The notes: generated from the sequence alone by a model not told the origin. A DNA stretch of 64,000 bases from Novosphingobium kaempferiae (GCF_021227995.1 NZ_CP089301.1:3782001-3846000); one strand, 5' to 3'; shown: positions 16,656 to 29,706, counted from the first letter of the stretch. Program-made: numbers and translations.

Positions 16656-17966
16656 ATGGCAACCGATGTGATCGACAAGGTCCGCAAGCTCGTAACCGAG
16701 GGCGGAATGAGCAAATCCAGCCTCGCCCGAGCGGCCGGCCTTCACGCCAACACCCTGCGTGACTGCACGGAAGCCGACTGGAATCCGACTGCCGACACTC
16801 TCGGCAAGCTCGAACGGGTCCTGTTCGCCAACGATGACCGCGAAGTCCTGGTCCCGATCGAGGAGATCATCGACGAGGCGCGCAACGGCCGCATGTTCAT
16901 CCTCGTCGACGACGAGGACCGCGAGAACGAGGGCGATCTCATCATCCCCGCCCAGATGGCGACGCCCGCTGCCATCAATTTCATGGCGACGCACGGACGC
17001 GGCCTGATCTGCCTCGCTCTCACCAGCCAGCGCGTTGACGAACTAGGCCTCAACCCGATGAGCGCCAAGAACGGCACCCGGCACGAAACCGCCTTCACCG
17101 TCTCGATCGAAGCGCGCGAGGGCGTCACCACCGGCATTTCCGCTGGAGACCGCGCCCGCACCATCTCCGTCGCCATCGACGGCACCAAGAGCCGCGACGA
17201 CATCGTGACGCCCGGCCACGTCTTCCCCTTGCGCGCCCGCGACGGCGGCGTACTGGTCCGCACCGGCCATACCGAAGCTGCGGTGGACATCTCGCGCCTC
17301 GCCGGCCTGAACCCCTCCGGCGTGATCTGCGAGGTCATGAAGGAAGACGGCACCATGGCCCGCATGGACGACCTCGTCGGCTTCGCCCGCATGCATGACC
17401 TCAAGATCGGCACGATCCGCGATCTAATTGCCTATCGCCGCCGTCACGATCGCATGATCGAGAAGCGCAACGAACTGTCCTTCCATTCCCGCCACGGCGG
17501 CGACTGGGTTGCCCGCTCCTACTTCAACCGCGCCACCGGTGATGAAACCGTGGCTCTGGTGAAGGGCCGGATCGACCCGACCAAGCCGACGCTGGTTCGC
17601 ATGCACACGCTGTCGCTCTTCGCCGACATCTTCGGCGAGACCACCGGCGACCGTACCGACCTGCTTCAACAGTCGATGAACCTCATCGCCGAGGAAGGAA
17701 CCGGCGTCATCGTCGTCATCAACCGGCCCATGAACAGGTTGATGTCGCGAGTGATGGACATCAAGCAGGAGTTCCGCAATGGCGGCACACCGGACCTTGA
17801 GGAACTGCGCGACTATGGCGTCGGCGCCCAGATTCTTGCAGAACTGGGCATCCACGACATGGTACTGCTGACCAACACGCACCACTCGCTGGTCGCGCTC
17901 GAAGGATACGGACTGAACATCGTCGGCGAGCGGCCTATCCTCGCTCCCAACGAAGATGCGAACTGA
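16656..17966 (+). CDS. ribB: 3,4-dihydroxy-2-butanone-4-phosphate synthase with N-terminal HTH and degenerate GTP cyclohydrolase II-like domain
   Basis: A 436-residue protein with three parts. Residues 1-58 form a lambda-repressor-like HTH ([18 protein letters not shown] near 19-36). Residues about 64-265 are DHBP synthase, with the hallmark [11 protein letters not shown] at 85-95 and [11 protein letters not shown] later; this makes the four-carbon riboflavin precursor from ribulose 5-phosphate. The C-terminal ~165 residues resemble GTP cyclohydrolase II, but all three zinc-binding cysteines and the GRG(I)GL segment are absent, so that activity is probably lost (RibBX-like). ATG 16656 is preferred over the GTG at 16638 inside the palindrome. 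RibH follows after 14 nt. Confidence 0.88.
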   Translation: MATDVIDKVRKLVTEGGMSKSSLARAAGLHANTLRDCTEADWNPTADTLGKLERVLFANDDREVLVPIEEIIDEARNGRMFILVDDEDRENEGDLIIPAQMATPAAINFMATHGRGLICLALTSQRVDELGLNPMSAKNGTRHETAFTVSIEAREGVTTGISAGDRARTISVAIDGTKSRDDIVTPGHVFPLRARDGGVLVRTGHTEAAVDISRLAGLNPSGVICEVMKEDGTMARMDDLVGFARMHDLKIGTIRDLIAYRRRHDRMIEKRNELSFHSRHGGDWVARSYFNRATGDETVALVKGRIDPTKPTLVRMHTLSLFADIFGETTGDRTDLLQQSMNLIAEEGTGVIVVINRPMNRLMSRVMDIKQEFRNGGTPDLEELRDYGVGAQILAELGIHDMVLLTNTHHSLVALEGYGLNIVGERPILAPNEDAN

Positions 17967-17980
17967 AGGATCGAACTGAC

Positions 17981-18403
17981 ATGGCCCGTTTCCTCATCGT
18001 CGAGGCCCGCTTCTACGACCACTTCAACGACATGCTGATCGCAGGAGCCAAGGCGGCTCTCAAGGCCACCGGACACAGGGCAGACGTCATCACCGTGCCG
18101 GGCGCGCTGGAAATCCCCGCGGCAATCTCGCTTGCAGACGCGACCGGTGACTACGATGGCTACGTCGCAATCGGCGTGGTCATTCGCGGCGAGACCTACC
18201 ATTTCGAGATCGTCGCCGGTGAAAGCGCACGTGGCATCATGGCGCTGACGATGGACGGCATCGCCATCGGCAACGGCATCCTGACGGTCGAGAACGAGGA
18301 ACAGGCAGTGGTGCGCGCCGATTCCACACAAAAGGACAAGGGTGGCGAAGCTGCAAAGGCTGCGGTTGCGCTGTACGAACTCAAGGAACGCTTCGGCGCC
18401 TGA
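17981..18403 (+). CDS. ribH: 6,7-dimethyl-8-ribityllumazine synthase
   Basis: A 140-residue lumazine synthase, the usual size. It condenses the DHBP made by the upstream RibB with 5-amino-6-ribitylamino-uracil. Recognisable segments are [10 protein letters not shown] (residues 44-53), a region [16 protein letters not shown] with the active-site His, and [13 protein letters not shown]. The start follows an AAGGA. With ribB it forms a two-gene riboflavin unit closed by a strong hairpin; ribD, ribE and ribA are not in the window. Confidence 0.95.
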   Translation: MARFLIVEARFYDHFNDMLIAGAKAALKATGHRADVITVPGALEIPAAISLADATGDYDGYVAIGVVIRGETYHFEIVAGESARGIMALTMDGIAIGNGILTVENEEQAVVRADSTQKDKGGEAAKAAVALYELKERFGA

Positions 18404-18406
18404 CAC

Positions 18407-18449
18407 ATTCGGGTCGATCATTCGCAGAAAACGGATGATCGACCCGAAT
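18407..18449 (+). terminator. Terminator of the ribB-ribH unit
   Basis: A perfect 15-bp stem (18407-18421 with 18435-18449) and a 13-nt loop begin 3 nt after the ribH stop. They are followed by the T-rich run TATGTATTTTTA. The loop is long for an intrinsic terminator, but the position fits. Confidence 0.65.
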
Positions 18450-18608
18450 ATGTATTTTTACGTGAATCGAATAATTCTTACCAAGAATTCCATGATGTAA
18501 ATCCCATTTCAAAATGTTCACATGTAGGACATTCCGAAATTGGCGATTCCCAATTTGTCCTCTTCGTGTAGTCGGATCTCAGGTGCTTCCGATTTTGTTC
18601 GAAAACGG
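18450..18608. other. AT-rich intergenic stretch with two small palindromes
   Basis: This stretch is clearly more AT-rich than its surroundings. It carries AATTCTT-ACC-AAGAATT (18473-18489) and AAATTGG-CGATTC-CCAATTT (18537-18556). Both could be operators for the small gene or the winged-helix regulator downstream. No promoter hexamers stand out. Confidence 0.4.
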
Positions 18609-18884
18609 ATGCATAACCTGGATCAATCGACACCGGACCAACCGGCAGGTCGCAAACCGAGACTCGGGGTATCGAGTCCGGGCGAAGGGCACTCCATTCG
18701 CCTGCTGGAGAACGCTTGGGTGGACAAATATACGATAGCAAAATCGCTGATCACGGACCTTGAGGCCCATCTTTCCAAGATGGAAGAGATCGGCGCGCTG
18801 GTGGCGGCCGCGCATCTTGCCGCTGCCGTCGAAGCGCTTAAACGCGAATTCGGCTTTCCGAGCAAAGCATCCGATACGGATTAG
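18609..18884 (+). CDS. Small hypothetical protein with a C-terminal helical segment
   Basis: A 91-residue product. The first ~40 residues look unstructured; the rest (VDKYTIAKSLITDLEAH ... AAHLAAAVEALKREFG) is an amphipathic helical region with good coding character. ATG 18609 is chosen because the frame before it lies in the AT-rich palindromic stretch; an earlier ATG at 18540 is in frame. No convincing ribosome binding site is seen and no family is recognised. It may belong with the winged-helix regulator downstream. Confidence 0.45.
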   Translation: MHNLDQSTPDQPAGRKPRLGVSSPGEGHSIRLLENAWVDKYTIAKSLITDLEAHLSKMEEIGALVAAAHLAAAVEALKREFGFPSKASDTD

Positions 18885-19067
18885 GCTACGCAAGACGTCG
18901 GTGCGGATGATTGCCTATGATTTCATCCGTGGCGGACGAAGCATGAATGCGACGATGATGGGCAGTAAAGCGCCGATCAGCGCAGCTTTTCTCGCAACGC
19001 TGGAAACAATCGCAGCGATGACTTCAACAGATGAAGTTTCGAGGCCTCCTTCTGGTGATGCTATTCG

Positions 19068-19634
19068 ATGGAGAACACCGACCAGTTGATGCGAAATCGT
19101 GCCAAGGCGATCCGCCTTATCGGCATTGCCAACGAATTACTTGCGATGGCGCGGGAACTGGAAATCGGAGAAAGCCCTTCCGCGATCCTCGAAAGCCTGA
19201 ATGTCGCCGGTCCTCCAAGAGAGGGCACCAAGCCGACAGCCAGTCAGGACCATCCCATCTGGGTCGAACTTGCCCGGCAGACCTATGAGGATCGACGCCG
19301 CCGAACGAAGATCTTCCGCTCGGAAGAACTTTTTGGTGAACCGGCATGGGACATCCTGCTCGACCTGTTCATCGCCGCGAAGGAACGACGGCGTGTTTCG
19401 GTGACGAGCGCCTGCATCGGATCGGCCGTGCCGTCCACCACGGCGCTGCGGTGGATCACAATCCTCGAAAAGCAGGGCCTGCTGATGCGAGAGGCGGACC
19501 CCGGTGACGCCCGACGAGTCTACGTCAAGCTGAGCGCACGCGGCTATGCGGCAATGCTCGAATATTTTGCCTCGGCATCACGCTCGGTCGTGCTGCTCGA
19601 CGATACGGTGCGGGAAAGCGTCGCAGCGCGGTGA
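19068..19634 (+). CDS. MarR-like winged-helix DNA-binding protein
   Basis: A 188-residue protein. The N-terminal half is helical and of unknown role. The C-terminal half (about residues 90-170) is a winged helix: EPAWDILLDLFIAAKERRRV, a recognition region SAVPSTTALRWITILEKQGLL and a wing DPGDARRVYVKLSARGYAAM. The pattern is that of MarR/HTH_27 proteins common in sphingomonads. Its targets are unknown. The 183 bp upstream of it hold no gene I can support. Confidence 0.75.
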   Translation: MENTDQLMRNRAKAIRLIGIANELLAMARELEIGESPSAILESLNVAGPPREGTKPTASQDHPIWVELARQTYEDRRRRTKIFRSEELFGEPAWDILLDLFIAAKERRRVSVTSACIGSAVPSTTALRWITILEKQGLLMREADPGDARRVYVKLSARGYAAMLEYFASASRSVVLLDDTVRESVAAR

Positions 19635-19701
19635 TAAGCTCTGATAATGCAAAAAGTGGAGGGCAGCGGGTGACCGAAGTCGATCACCCGCCACATCCAA
19701 T

Positions 19702-21065
<1,364 letters not shown>

Positions 21066-21172
21066 TTGCGTTGCAGCACAGAACGACAAGTTGTGTTACT
21101 CCGTATGCACATGGCCGCGAGGTGACTCGCGCGGCCACCCCGCGCCAAGGATAGAAAAGGAAGGATAACCAT

Positions 21173-21652
21173 ATGGTCGACCCCACCATCTCCGCCGGAA
21201 ACGGCACCGAAAGCGCCAAGAATCATTTCGGCAAGGCGATCGACGAAGCCAAGGCCGGCGCGCAGGCTCTGGCGGGCGAATTGTCCAGCGAATGCAAGAC
21301 GCGCAGCGGTGAAGCCAAGGACAAGGCCAGCGCCTTCGCAGCCGATGCCAAGGTGAAGGCGGCAGGCTACGCCGAGGACGGCAAAGCCAAGGCCAGCCAG
21401 GCCATCGTCGGCGTCTCCAAGCTTATCGACGACAATGCCGCCCTGATCGACGAAAAGGTCGGCGTAAAGTACGGCGACTATGCCCGCAGCGCATCCAAGT
21501 CGCTTGCCGATGCAGGCGCGAAGCTCGACGAGAAGTCTCTCGACGAACTGGGCGAGGACGCGAAGGAATTCGTGCGCAAGAGCCCGGGCCTCGCCGTCGG
21601 GATCGCCGTCGCAACCGGATTCGTGCTCGCCCGTCTGTTCAAGGGAAAGTGA
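21173..21652 (+). CDS. DUF883/ElaB-YqjD-like membrane-anchored protein
   Basis: A 159-residue protein made of Ala/Lys/Asp/Glu-rich amphipathic helices and ending in a single membrane segment (SPGLAVGIAVATGFVLARLFKGK). This is the layout of ElaB/YqjD proteins, which in enterics anchor inactive ribosomes to the membrane in stationary phase. Internal repeats of the type AKDKASAFAADAKVKAAGYAE resemble LEA-like stress proteins. It is first in a four-gene cluster behind an EcfG-type promoter, so stress-phase expression is likely. Confidence 0.7.
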   Translation: MVDPTISAGNGTESAKNHFGKAIDEAKAGAQALAGELSSECKTRSGEAKDKASAFAADAKVKAAGYAEDGKAKASQAIVGVSKLIDDNAALIDEKVGVKYGDYARSASKSLADAGAKLDEKSLDELGEDAKEFVRKSPGLAVGIAVATGFVLARLFKGK

Positions 21653-21678
21653 GGCGCATCGCGCCCGCCTGACCCTTG

Positions 21679-22062
21679 ATGGACATGCAGGACACCGCAC
21701 CGAACCTCGCGCCCGGCGTCGAGGAGGCCGATACTCTGTCGCTGGCGAAGGATCTGCGCCAGTTGGCGGATGAAGCGAAGACATTTGCCCAGGCAGAATT
21801 CGCCTTTCAGAAATCCCGCGCCGCCTATGTCGGCGCGGAAACCCGCTCGATCGCCCTGCTGCTTGTCGTTGCGGTGGTCCTGCTTTTCTTTGCGGTGATG
21901 GCCTTCGTCATCGGCACGGTCATTGCTCTGGGTCCGTTGCTTGGACTGTGGGGAGCGATGGCGGCGGTTACGCTTGCGCTGGTACTGATTGCAGGGTTCA
22001 GCGCATGGAGCGCACGCGCGCGGCTCAAGAGGATGATGGCGATCATCGGCAGCAGGGATTGA
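21679..22062 (+). CDS. YqjE-like phage-holin-family (DUF1469) membrane protein
   Basis: A 127-residue protein with an N-terminal amphipathic helix and two long membrane segments (IALLLVVAVVLLFFAVMAFV and the following AMAAVTLALVLIAGF). This matches the YqjE/DUF1469 family, found beside yqjD in enterics. ATG 21679 follows a TTG at 21676; an ATG at 21685 is also possible. Its association with the ElaB/YqjD-like gene is conserved, though the biochemical role is unknown. Confidence 0.75.
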   Translation: MDMQDTAPNLAPGVEEADTLSLAKDLRQLADEAKTFAQAEFAFQKSRAAYVGAETRSIALLLVVAVVLLFFAVMAFVIGTVIALGPLLGLWGAMAAVTLALVLIAGFSAWSARARLKRMMAIIGSRD

Positions 22063-22078
22063 CGGGGGTAGAAGGCTG

Positions 22079-22381
22079 ATGGGCAAGCTGGCAGCACAGG
22101 TCATCGCGGACAAGGCAGCCCGCGATGCCGCCAAGGCGCAATTCGACGGGCATTATCAGGCGTTCAAGGCGGACATCGACGAGCGCGGAATCGGCGGTCG
22201 TATAGCCGACGAGGCGATGGAACAGGCGAAGCTCGTGTTCGATGAGGCGGTCGCCGTGGTCGAGGAACATCCCGCCGCGATCGCCGGAACCTTGGCGGCG
22301 CTGGTGCTTTGGTTCTTGCGCAATCCCATAATCGGCTTCGCGCGCGATCTGGCGGACAGCATCCGCGAGCGGGCCTCTTAA
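22079..22381 (+). CDS. Small single-pass membrane protein of the YqjD-like cluster
   Basis: The 100-residue product has an amphipathic N-terminal ~60 residues, a membrane segment (HPAAIAGTLAALVLWFLRNPII) and a short charged tail. It is preceded by GGGGGTAGAAGG. I recognise no named family, but its architecture matches the neighbours and it is 16 nt downstream of the YqjE-like gene, so it is almost certainly co-transcribed. Confidence 0.65.
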   Translation: MGKLAAQVIADKAARDAAKAQFDGHYQAFKADIDERGIGGRIADEAMEQAKLVFDEAVAVVEEHPAAIAGTLAALVLWFLRNPIIGFARDLADSIRERAS

Positions 22382-22399
22382 CTCAGGAAGGAACGTCCC

Positions 22400-22969
22400 A
22401 TGAGCAAGACCGATCCGTCCACCTCGACCATCGACAAGACCGTCGTCACTGCGCCCAAGAGCGCGACGGTCGTGTCGCTTCCCGCCAAGACGGTGGAGCA
22501 GCGCCCCTCCGAGAAGGTGATCGCCTTCGTGAAGAAGCATCCGGCCATCACCGTCGCCGGCGGTATCGTGATAGGTGTAGCCGTCAGCGCACTTCTGCCG
22601 CGTCGCGTATCTCGCAAGATCGTCTCGCGCTCCTTGGATCTCGCCGAAGCGGCGGGTGCCGCCAGCGTGGTGCTGGGACGCAAAGCCGGCGACAAGGCCC
22701 ACGACCTCGGCATCGACGCCCGCAAGCAGGCATCGAAATTCGCGGGCAAGGCGGAGAAGGCGGGCGATCTCGCTATTCTCAACCTTGAGAAGTACGGGCT
22801 CGCCGCAGTTGCCACGGCCAGCGCTCTCGGTCGAGCGACCGCACGCCGCGCCAGCAGGCTTGGCGATGCTGCCGCCGACACCGCCAACCGACTGGGCGAT
22901 GCCGCGGCGGCTCGTTCGACCAAGGTGGTTCACTTGGCGGAAGACCTGAAGAAGCGCGTCCGATCCTGA
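22400..22969 (+). CDS. Ala/Lys-rich membrane-anchored protein of the YqjD-like cluster
   Basis: A 189-residue protein with one membrane segment near residues 48-68 (HPAITVAGGIVIGVAVSALLP) and a long Ala/Arg/Lys helical C-terminal half with repeats such as GKAEKAGDLA and SRLGDAAADTANRLGDAAA. The mirror-image topology to the first gene suggests a related membrane-associated stress protein. AGGAAGG is well placed before ATG 22400. No catalytic motif is visible. Confidence 0.65.
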   Translation: MSKTDPSTSTIDKTVVTAPKSATVVSLPAKTVEQRPSEKVIAFVKKHPAITVAGGIVIGVAVSALLPRRVSRKIVSRSLDLAEAAGAASVVLGRKAGDKAHDLGIDARKQASKFAGKAEKAGDLAILNLEKYGLAAVATASALGRATARRASRLGDAAADTANRLGDAAAARSTKVVHLAEDLKKRVRS

Positions 22970-23115
22970 CGCGCTCATGGCCGGTGCGTGAGTTTTTGCT
23001 GAAGCGTCGCAATTTCGCTTAACGCGCGCGTTTAATGCATCTTGCGCACTTGTGCCTTGACCTCTCCAAAATTATAGGGGCCGCATCTCCCAACTCAGGA
23101 AAGCGGCACTCTCCC

Positions 23116-23337
23116 ATGCAGAAGCTTCACCTCGTCATGGGCGGCCGGGTCAAGGATCCGCGCAGCCTCGAATTCACCGATCTCAAGGAACTCGATCTCG
23201 TGGGCGTGTTCCCCGACTTCGCTTCGGCGCAGGATGCGTGGAAGTCCGCCGCGCAGCGCACCGTCGACGATGCCGAGATGAAGTATGTCATCGTGCATCT
23301 GCATCGCCTGCTCGAGCCGGAACTCCCGGCAGCCTGA
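23116..23337 (+). CDS. DUF4170-type small protein
   Basis: A 73-residue acidic/neutral protein (MQKLHLVMGGRVKDPRS ... VGVFPDFASAQDAWKSAAQRTVDDAEMKYVIVHLHRLLEP). The pattern fits the small alphaproteobacterial DUF4170 family of unknown function. ATG 23116 with AGGAAAGCGG upstream is chosen over the in-frame ATG 23035. It is monocistronic and ends at a bidirectional terminator. A possible promoter is CTTGTG (23048) and TATAGG, 18 bp apart. Confidence 0.75.
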   Translation: MQKLHLVMGGRVKDPRSLEFTDLKELDLVGVFPDFASAQDAWKSAAQRTVDDAEMKYVIVHLHRLLEPELPAA

Positions 23338-23353
23338 GCGGCGAAGTAGACAA

Positions 23354-23393
23354 CAAAGAAAAAGGCCGGCGGAAACGCCGGCCTTTTTCTTTG
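23354..23393. terminator. Bidirectional intrinsic terminator
   Basis: A perfect 18-bp stem with a GAAA loop. The core GGCCGGCG/CGCCGGCC is flanked by A-tract and T-tract on both sides, so it can terminate both the DUF4170 gene (+) and greA (-), which converge on it. Confidence 0.92.
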
Positions 23394-23411
23394 TCTGAAA
23401 GGTGTCCAGGT

Positions 23412-23888
23412 TCAGATGAACTGGATCTGCTGCACAAGATAGAACTTGTCGCCCGACGGCACGGTCACTTCCACCTCGTCCTCGACCTTGCGGCCGATCA
23501 GGGCCTTGCCGAGCGGCGAGTTGTAGCTGATGCGACCAACCTTGGCGTCCGCTTCGTAGGGACCAACGATCTGGTACTTCACCGGCTTGTCGTCATCGTC
23601 GAGCAGGGTCACGGTCGCACCGAAGATCACCTTGTCGCCCGACAGCGAGGTCGGGTCGATGATCTGGGCGCGGCTGATCTTGTCTTCGAGATCGGCAATC
23701 GTCGCTTCGACCTGGCCCTGACGCTCCTTGGCGGCGTGATACTCTGCATTTTCCGAAAGGTCGCCATGAGCGCGCGCTTCCTCGATGGCGTCGACGATGA
23801 GCGGCCGCTCATCGCGCAATGCCTTGAGGTCGGCGGACATCCGCTCGTAACCTTCCGCGAGCATCGGCAGCTTTTCGACACTTGCCAT
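23412..23888 (-). CDS. greA: Transcription elongation factor GreA
   Basis: A full-length GreA (158 aa) with an N-terminal coiled-coil (about residues 10-75, containing [20 protein letters not shown], which carries the acidic tip residues) and a C-terminal FKBP-like domain ([18 protein letters not shown]). It enters the RNA polymerase secondary channel and stimulates cleavage of backtracked transcripts. It lies 122 nt downstream of carB, as in many alphaproteobacteria. Confidence 0.96.
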   Translation of the reverse strand: MASVEKLPMLAEGYERMSADLKALRDERPLIVDAIEEARAHGDLSENAEYHAAKERQGQVEATIADLEDKISRAQIIDPTSLSGDKVIFGATVTLLDDDDKPVKYQIVGPYEADAKVGRISYNSPLGKALIGRKVEDEVEVTVPSGDKFYLVQQIQFI

Positions 23889-24010
23889 TCTTATCTACTT
23901 CCTCCTGCTGCCTTCCCCGAAACTTCCGGACCGGTCTTGCGACTAGTTTCCTGCCCCGACCGTGAAGGTCGAGCCGATCTGCTGCGATGTGGGGGAAGGC
24001 GAGATCGATT

Positions 24011-27334
<3,324 letters not shown>

Positions 27335-27371
27335 GGGCTTTCCTGGGTGTCCTGTGTGTCTTGTAATGCGA

Positions 27372-27755
27372 TCAGGTGGCGGTCGCCACCAGATCGCCGA
27401 AGGCCTTGTCCCAATATTCGGGATCGGCCTTCGCGTTCTGGATGATGGGGTCGGCGTCCTGCTGCGCGCGAATGACTTCGCGGAAGCGATCGGCCTGGAA
27501 CTGGTGCATGGAGCCGCCGTATTCGCCCTGACTGGTCGACCAGGCGCCCTTCTCGATCATGCGGTCGATGAAGGCCTTGCCGGCTTCCTTGGAGTGCTTG
27601 CGCACTTTCGGACCGAACTTGCGCACGGCGACCGAGACCTTGTCCTCGAAGATGAGCTGGAGCTCACCGTAAGGATAGAAGCGCGGTGCCACCGAGAGGT
27701 CGGCGGCGGGACCGGCGAGATAGTAGGCGATCATGTGGTCGATGAGAGCGGACAT
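27372..27755 (-). CDS. Hypothetical protein between carA and carB
   Basis: A 127-residue soluble protein ([24 protein letters not shown] ... [18 protein letters not shown]) of no family known to me. ATG 27755 is chosen because AGGTG lies 6 nt upstream and third-position GC falls before it. The frame is open back to ATG 27902, which overlaps the carA stop as ATGA and would give 176 residues. It sits within the car unit and is probably co-transcribed. A hairpin covers its ribosome binding site (27760-27784). Confidence 0.6.
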   Translation of the reverse strand: MSALIDHMIAYYLAGPAADLSVAPRFYPYGELQLIFEDKVSVAVRKFGPKVRKHSKEAGKAFIDRMIEKGAWSTSQGEYGGSMHQFQADRFREVIRAQQDADPIIQNAKADPEYWDKAFGDLVATAT

Positions 27756-27759
27756 TTCA

Positions 27760-27784
27760 GGCACCTTTTTCGTTTTCAGGTGCC
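27760..27784 (-). promoter_or_regulatory. Hairpin masking the ribosome binding site of the carA-carB intervening gene
   Basis: On the minus strand GGCACCT (27784-27778) can pair with AGGTGCC (27766-27760). The second arm contains the AGGTG Shine-Dalgarno sequence 6 nt before ATG 27755. The 11-nt loop is A-rich. This could tune translation inside the car transcript. Confidence 0.45.
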
Positions 27785-27901
27785 CGAATGCATAAGCAAT
27801 CCGCTGTGCCGGGTCGAAAGCTCCCTTGGCCGCAGCGGCAATGATCGCCGATGCGGGGAACGGCGCGAACGCCGCGAGGGGAGCCTGACCCGCTGCGACC
27901 A

Positions 27902-29068
27902 TCAGCCCAGCATGCCCACGAACTTCTCGAACAGGTAGAAGCTGTCCTGCGGGCCAGGGCTCGCCTCCGGGTGATACTGGACACCGAAGGCGCGCTTGCC
28001 CTTGATGGAGATGCCGCAATTGGTGCCGTCGAACAGCGAGACGTGGGTTTCCTCGACGTTGTCCGGCAGGCAGGTGTTATCGACCGCGAAGCCGTGGTTC
28101 ATCGAGGTGATCTCGACCACGCCATCGGCATGGCGCTTGACCGGGTGGTTGGCGCCGCGATGGCCCTGGAACATCTTGCTGGTCTTCGCCCCCGCCGCGA
28201 TGCCGAGCATCTGGTGGCCAAGGCAGATGCCGAACACCGGAATGTCGCGCTCCATCAGCGACTGGATGACGGGGACGGCATAGACGCCGGTCGCCGCCGG
28301 ATCGCCGGGGCCGTTCGAAAGGAACACGCCTGCCGGTTCGAGCGAAAGGACGGTTTCCAGCGAAGTCTCGGCCGGAACCACCGTGACGCGCGCGCCCGCC
28401 TTCACGAGATTGCGGAAAATGTTGTCCTTCGCACCGTAATCGATGGCGACGACATGAGGGCGGCTTTCTCCTTCGCCGTTGCCGTAACCCTCGCCGAGCG
28501 TCCAGACCGAGCCTTCCCAGCCTTCCTGGATTTCGCGGCTGACGATCTTGGCAAGGTCCATGCCCTCAAGGCCCGGCCATTCCTGCGCGCGCTTGATGAG
28601 CGCGGGAATGTCGAAGTTGCCGTCCGGCTCGTGCGCGATGACTGCATTCGGCGCACCGGCGTTGCGGATGCGGCGTGTCAGGGCGCGGGTGTCGACGCCC
28701 GAAAGGCCGACCTTCCCCTTGCTCGCCAGCCACTCGCTGTAGCCGCCTGCCGAGCGGAAGTTCGACGGCAGCGTCACATCCTCGCGGACGACGCAGCCGA
28801 CGGCACCGTCGACCTGCGATTCAAGGTCTTCCTCGTTCACGCCGACGTTGCCGATGTGCGGGAAGGTGAAGGTCACGATCTGGCCCGCATAAGACGGATC
28901 GGTCATGACTTCCTGGTAGCCGGTCATCGAGGTGTTGAAGCAGACTTCACCCACCGCTTCGCCGATGTGACCGAAGCCGCGGCCCCAGACGACATGCCCG
29001 TCGCTAAGAACAAGAACGCCCGTTGCCCCTTCGGGTTTGGGCGCAAGCGAAGATGCGGCGTCGGCCAT
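27902..29068 (-). CDS. carA: Carbamoyl-phosphate synthase small (glutaminase) subunit
   Basis: A full-length CarA (388 aa). The N-terminal CPSase domain has FNTSMTGYQEVMTDPSYAGQ. A class I glutamine amidotransferase domain follows, with the nucleophile in FGICLGHQMLG and the catalytic His/Glu in YHPEASPGP. It supplies ammonia to CarB. A CTTGAC-type promoter lies 51-79 bp upstream, and yqeY-dnaG-rpoD diverge from it. Confidence 0.97.
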   Translation of the reverse strand: MADAASSLAPKPEGATGVLVLSDGHVVWGRGFGHIGEAVGEVCFNTSMTGYQEVMTDPSYAGQIVTFTFPHIGNVGVNEEDLESQVDGAVGCVVREDVTLPSNFRSAGGYSEWLASKGKVGLSGVDTRALTRRIRNAGAPNAVIAHEPDGNFDIPALIKRAQEWPGLEGMDLAKIVSREIQEGWEGSVWTLGEGYGNGEGESRPHVVAIDYGAKDNIFRNLVKAGARVTVVPAETSLETVLSLEPAGVFLSNGPGDPAATGVYAVPVIQSLMERDIPVFGICLGHQMLGIAAGAKTSKMFQGHRGANHPVKRHADGVVEITSMNHGFAVDNTCLPDNVEETHVSLFDGTNCGISIKGKRAFGVQYHPEASPGPQDSFYLFEKFVGMLG

Positions 29069-29118
29069 GGTGGGTCGCTCCGTTGACGGCGTTTCTGACG
29101 TTGTGTGCTAAGACGCGG

Positions 29119-29147
29119 CCGCTAGAGGGGGTTGTCCACCGCGTCAA
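29119..29147 (-). promoter_or_regulatory. Probable carA promoter
   Basis: On the minus strand TTGACG (29142-29147, preceded by C, so CTTGAC) is 17 bp from TAGCGG (29119-29124). The -35 is good and the -10 weak. Confidence 0.35.
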
Positions 29148-29231
29148 GGTACGACCCGTGCAAAATGGCGCGCAGGTTGCTAGCTTCGATGCAACACGCA
29201 TTTCCATTCACTCCAGATCCGCAGGAAACCA

Positions 29232-29684
29232 ATGCTCCGTGATTCGATCAAGGCCGCCCAGATTTCGGCCATGAAGGCCGGCGAAAAGCAGCGCCTTGCC
29301 ACCGTCCGCCTTATCCTCGCCAAGATCAAGGACCGCGACATCGAACTGCGCACCGCCGCGACCACTCCGGACGACGACGCACTCGTCATCGACGTCCTTC
29401 AGAAGATGGTGAAGCAGCGCCGCGAATCGATCACCCTGTTCGAACAGGGCGGCCGTCCCGAGAAGGCGGCCGATGAACAGGCCGAGTTGGAGGTGATCGA
29501 AACCTTCCTCCCCACCCAGCTCTCCGAGGAAGAGACCATGGCCGCCATCGAGGCGATCAAGGCCGAGACCGGTGCTGCCGGCATGAAGGACATGGGCAAG
29601 GTCATGGCCGAACTGAAGGCCCGCCACGGCACCGTCCTCGACATGACCAAGGCGAGCGGCTGGGTGAAGGCCGCGCTGGCCTGA
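29232..29684 (+). CDS. GatB/YqeY domain protein
   Basis: A 150-residue stand-alone YqeY protein (MLRDSIKAAQISAMKAGEKQRLATVR ... MGKVMAELKARHG), homologous to the tRNA-binding tail of GatB. Its exact role is unsettled, but it may bind tRNA. It lies directly upstream of dnaG and rpoD, a common arrangement where rpsU is found in enterics. RBS GGAAACC is weak. Confidence 0.92.
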   Translation: MLRDSIKAAQISAMKAGEKQRLATVRLILAKIKDRDIELRTAATTPDDDALVIDVLQKMVKQRRESITLFEQGGRPEKAADEQAELEVIETFLPTQLSEEETMAAIEAIKAETGAAGMKDMGKVMAELKARHGTVLDMTKASGWVKAALA

Positions 29685-29706
29685 CGGCTGGCAGGCGACA
29701 GACCTC

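Noticed and set aside
18760..19089. Overlapping 109-codon frame after the small hypothetical gene
   Set aside because: It starts inside the other gene in a different frame and has no protein-like pattern.
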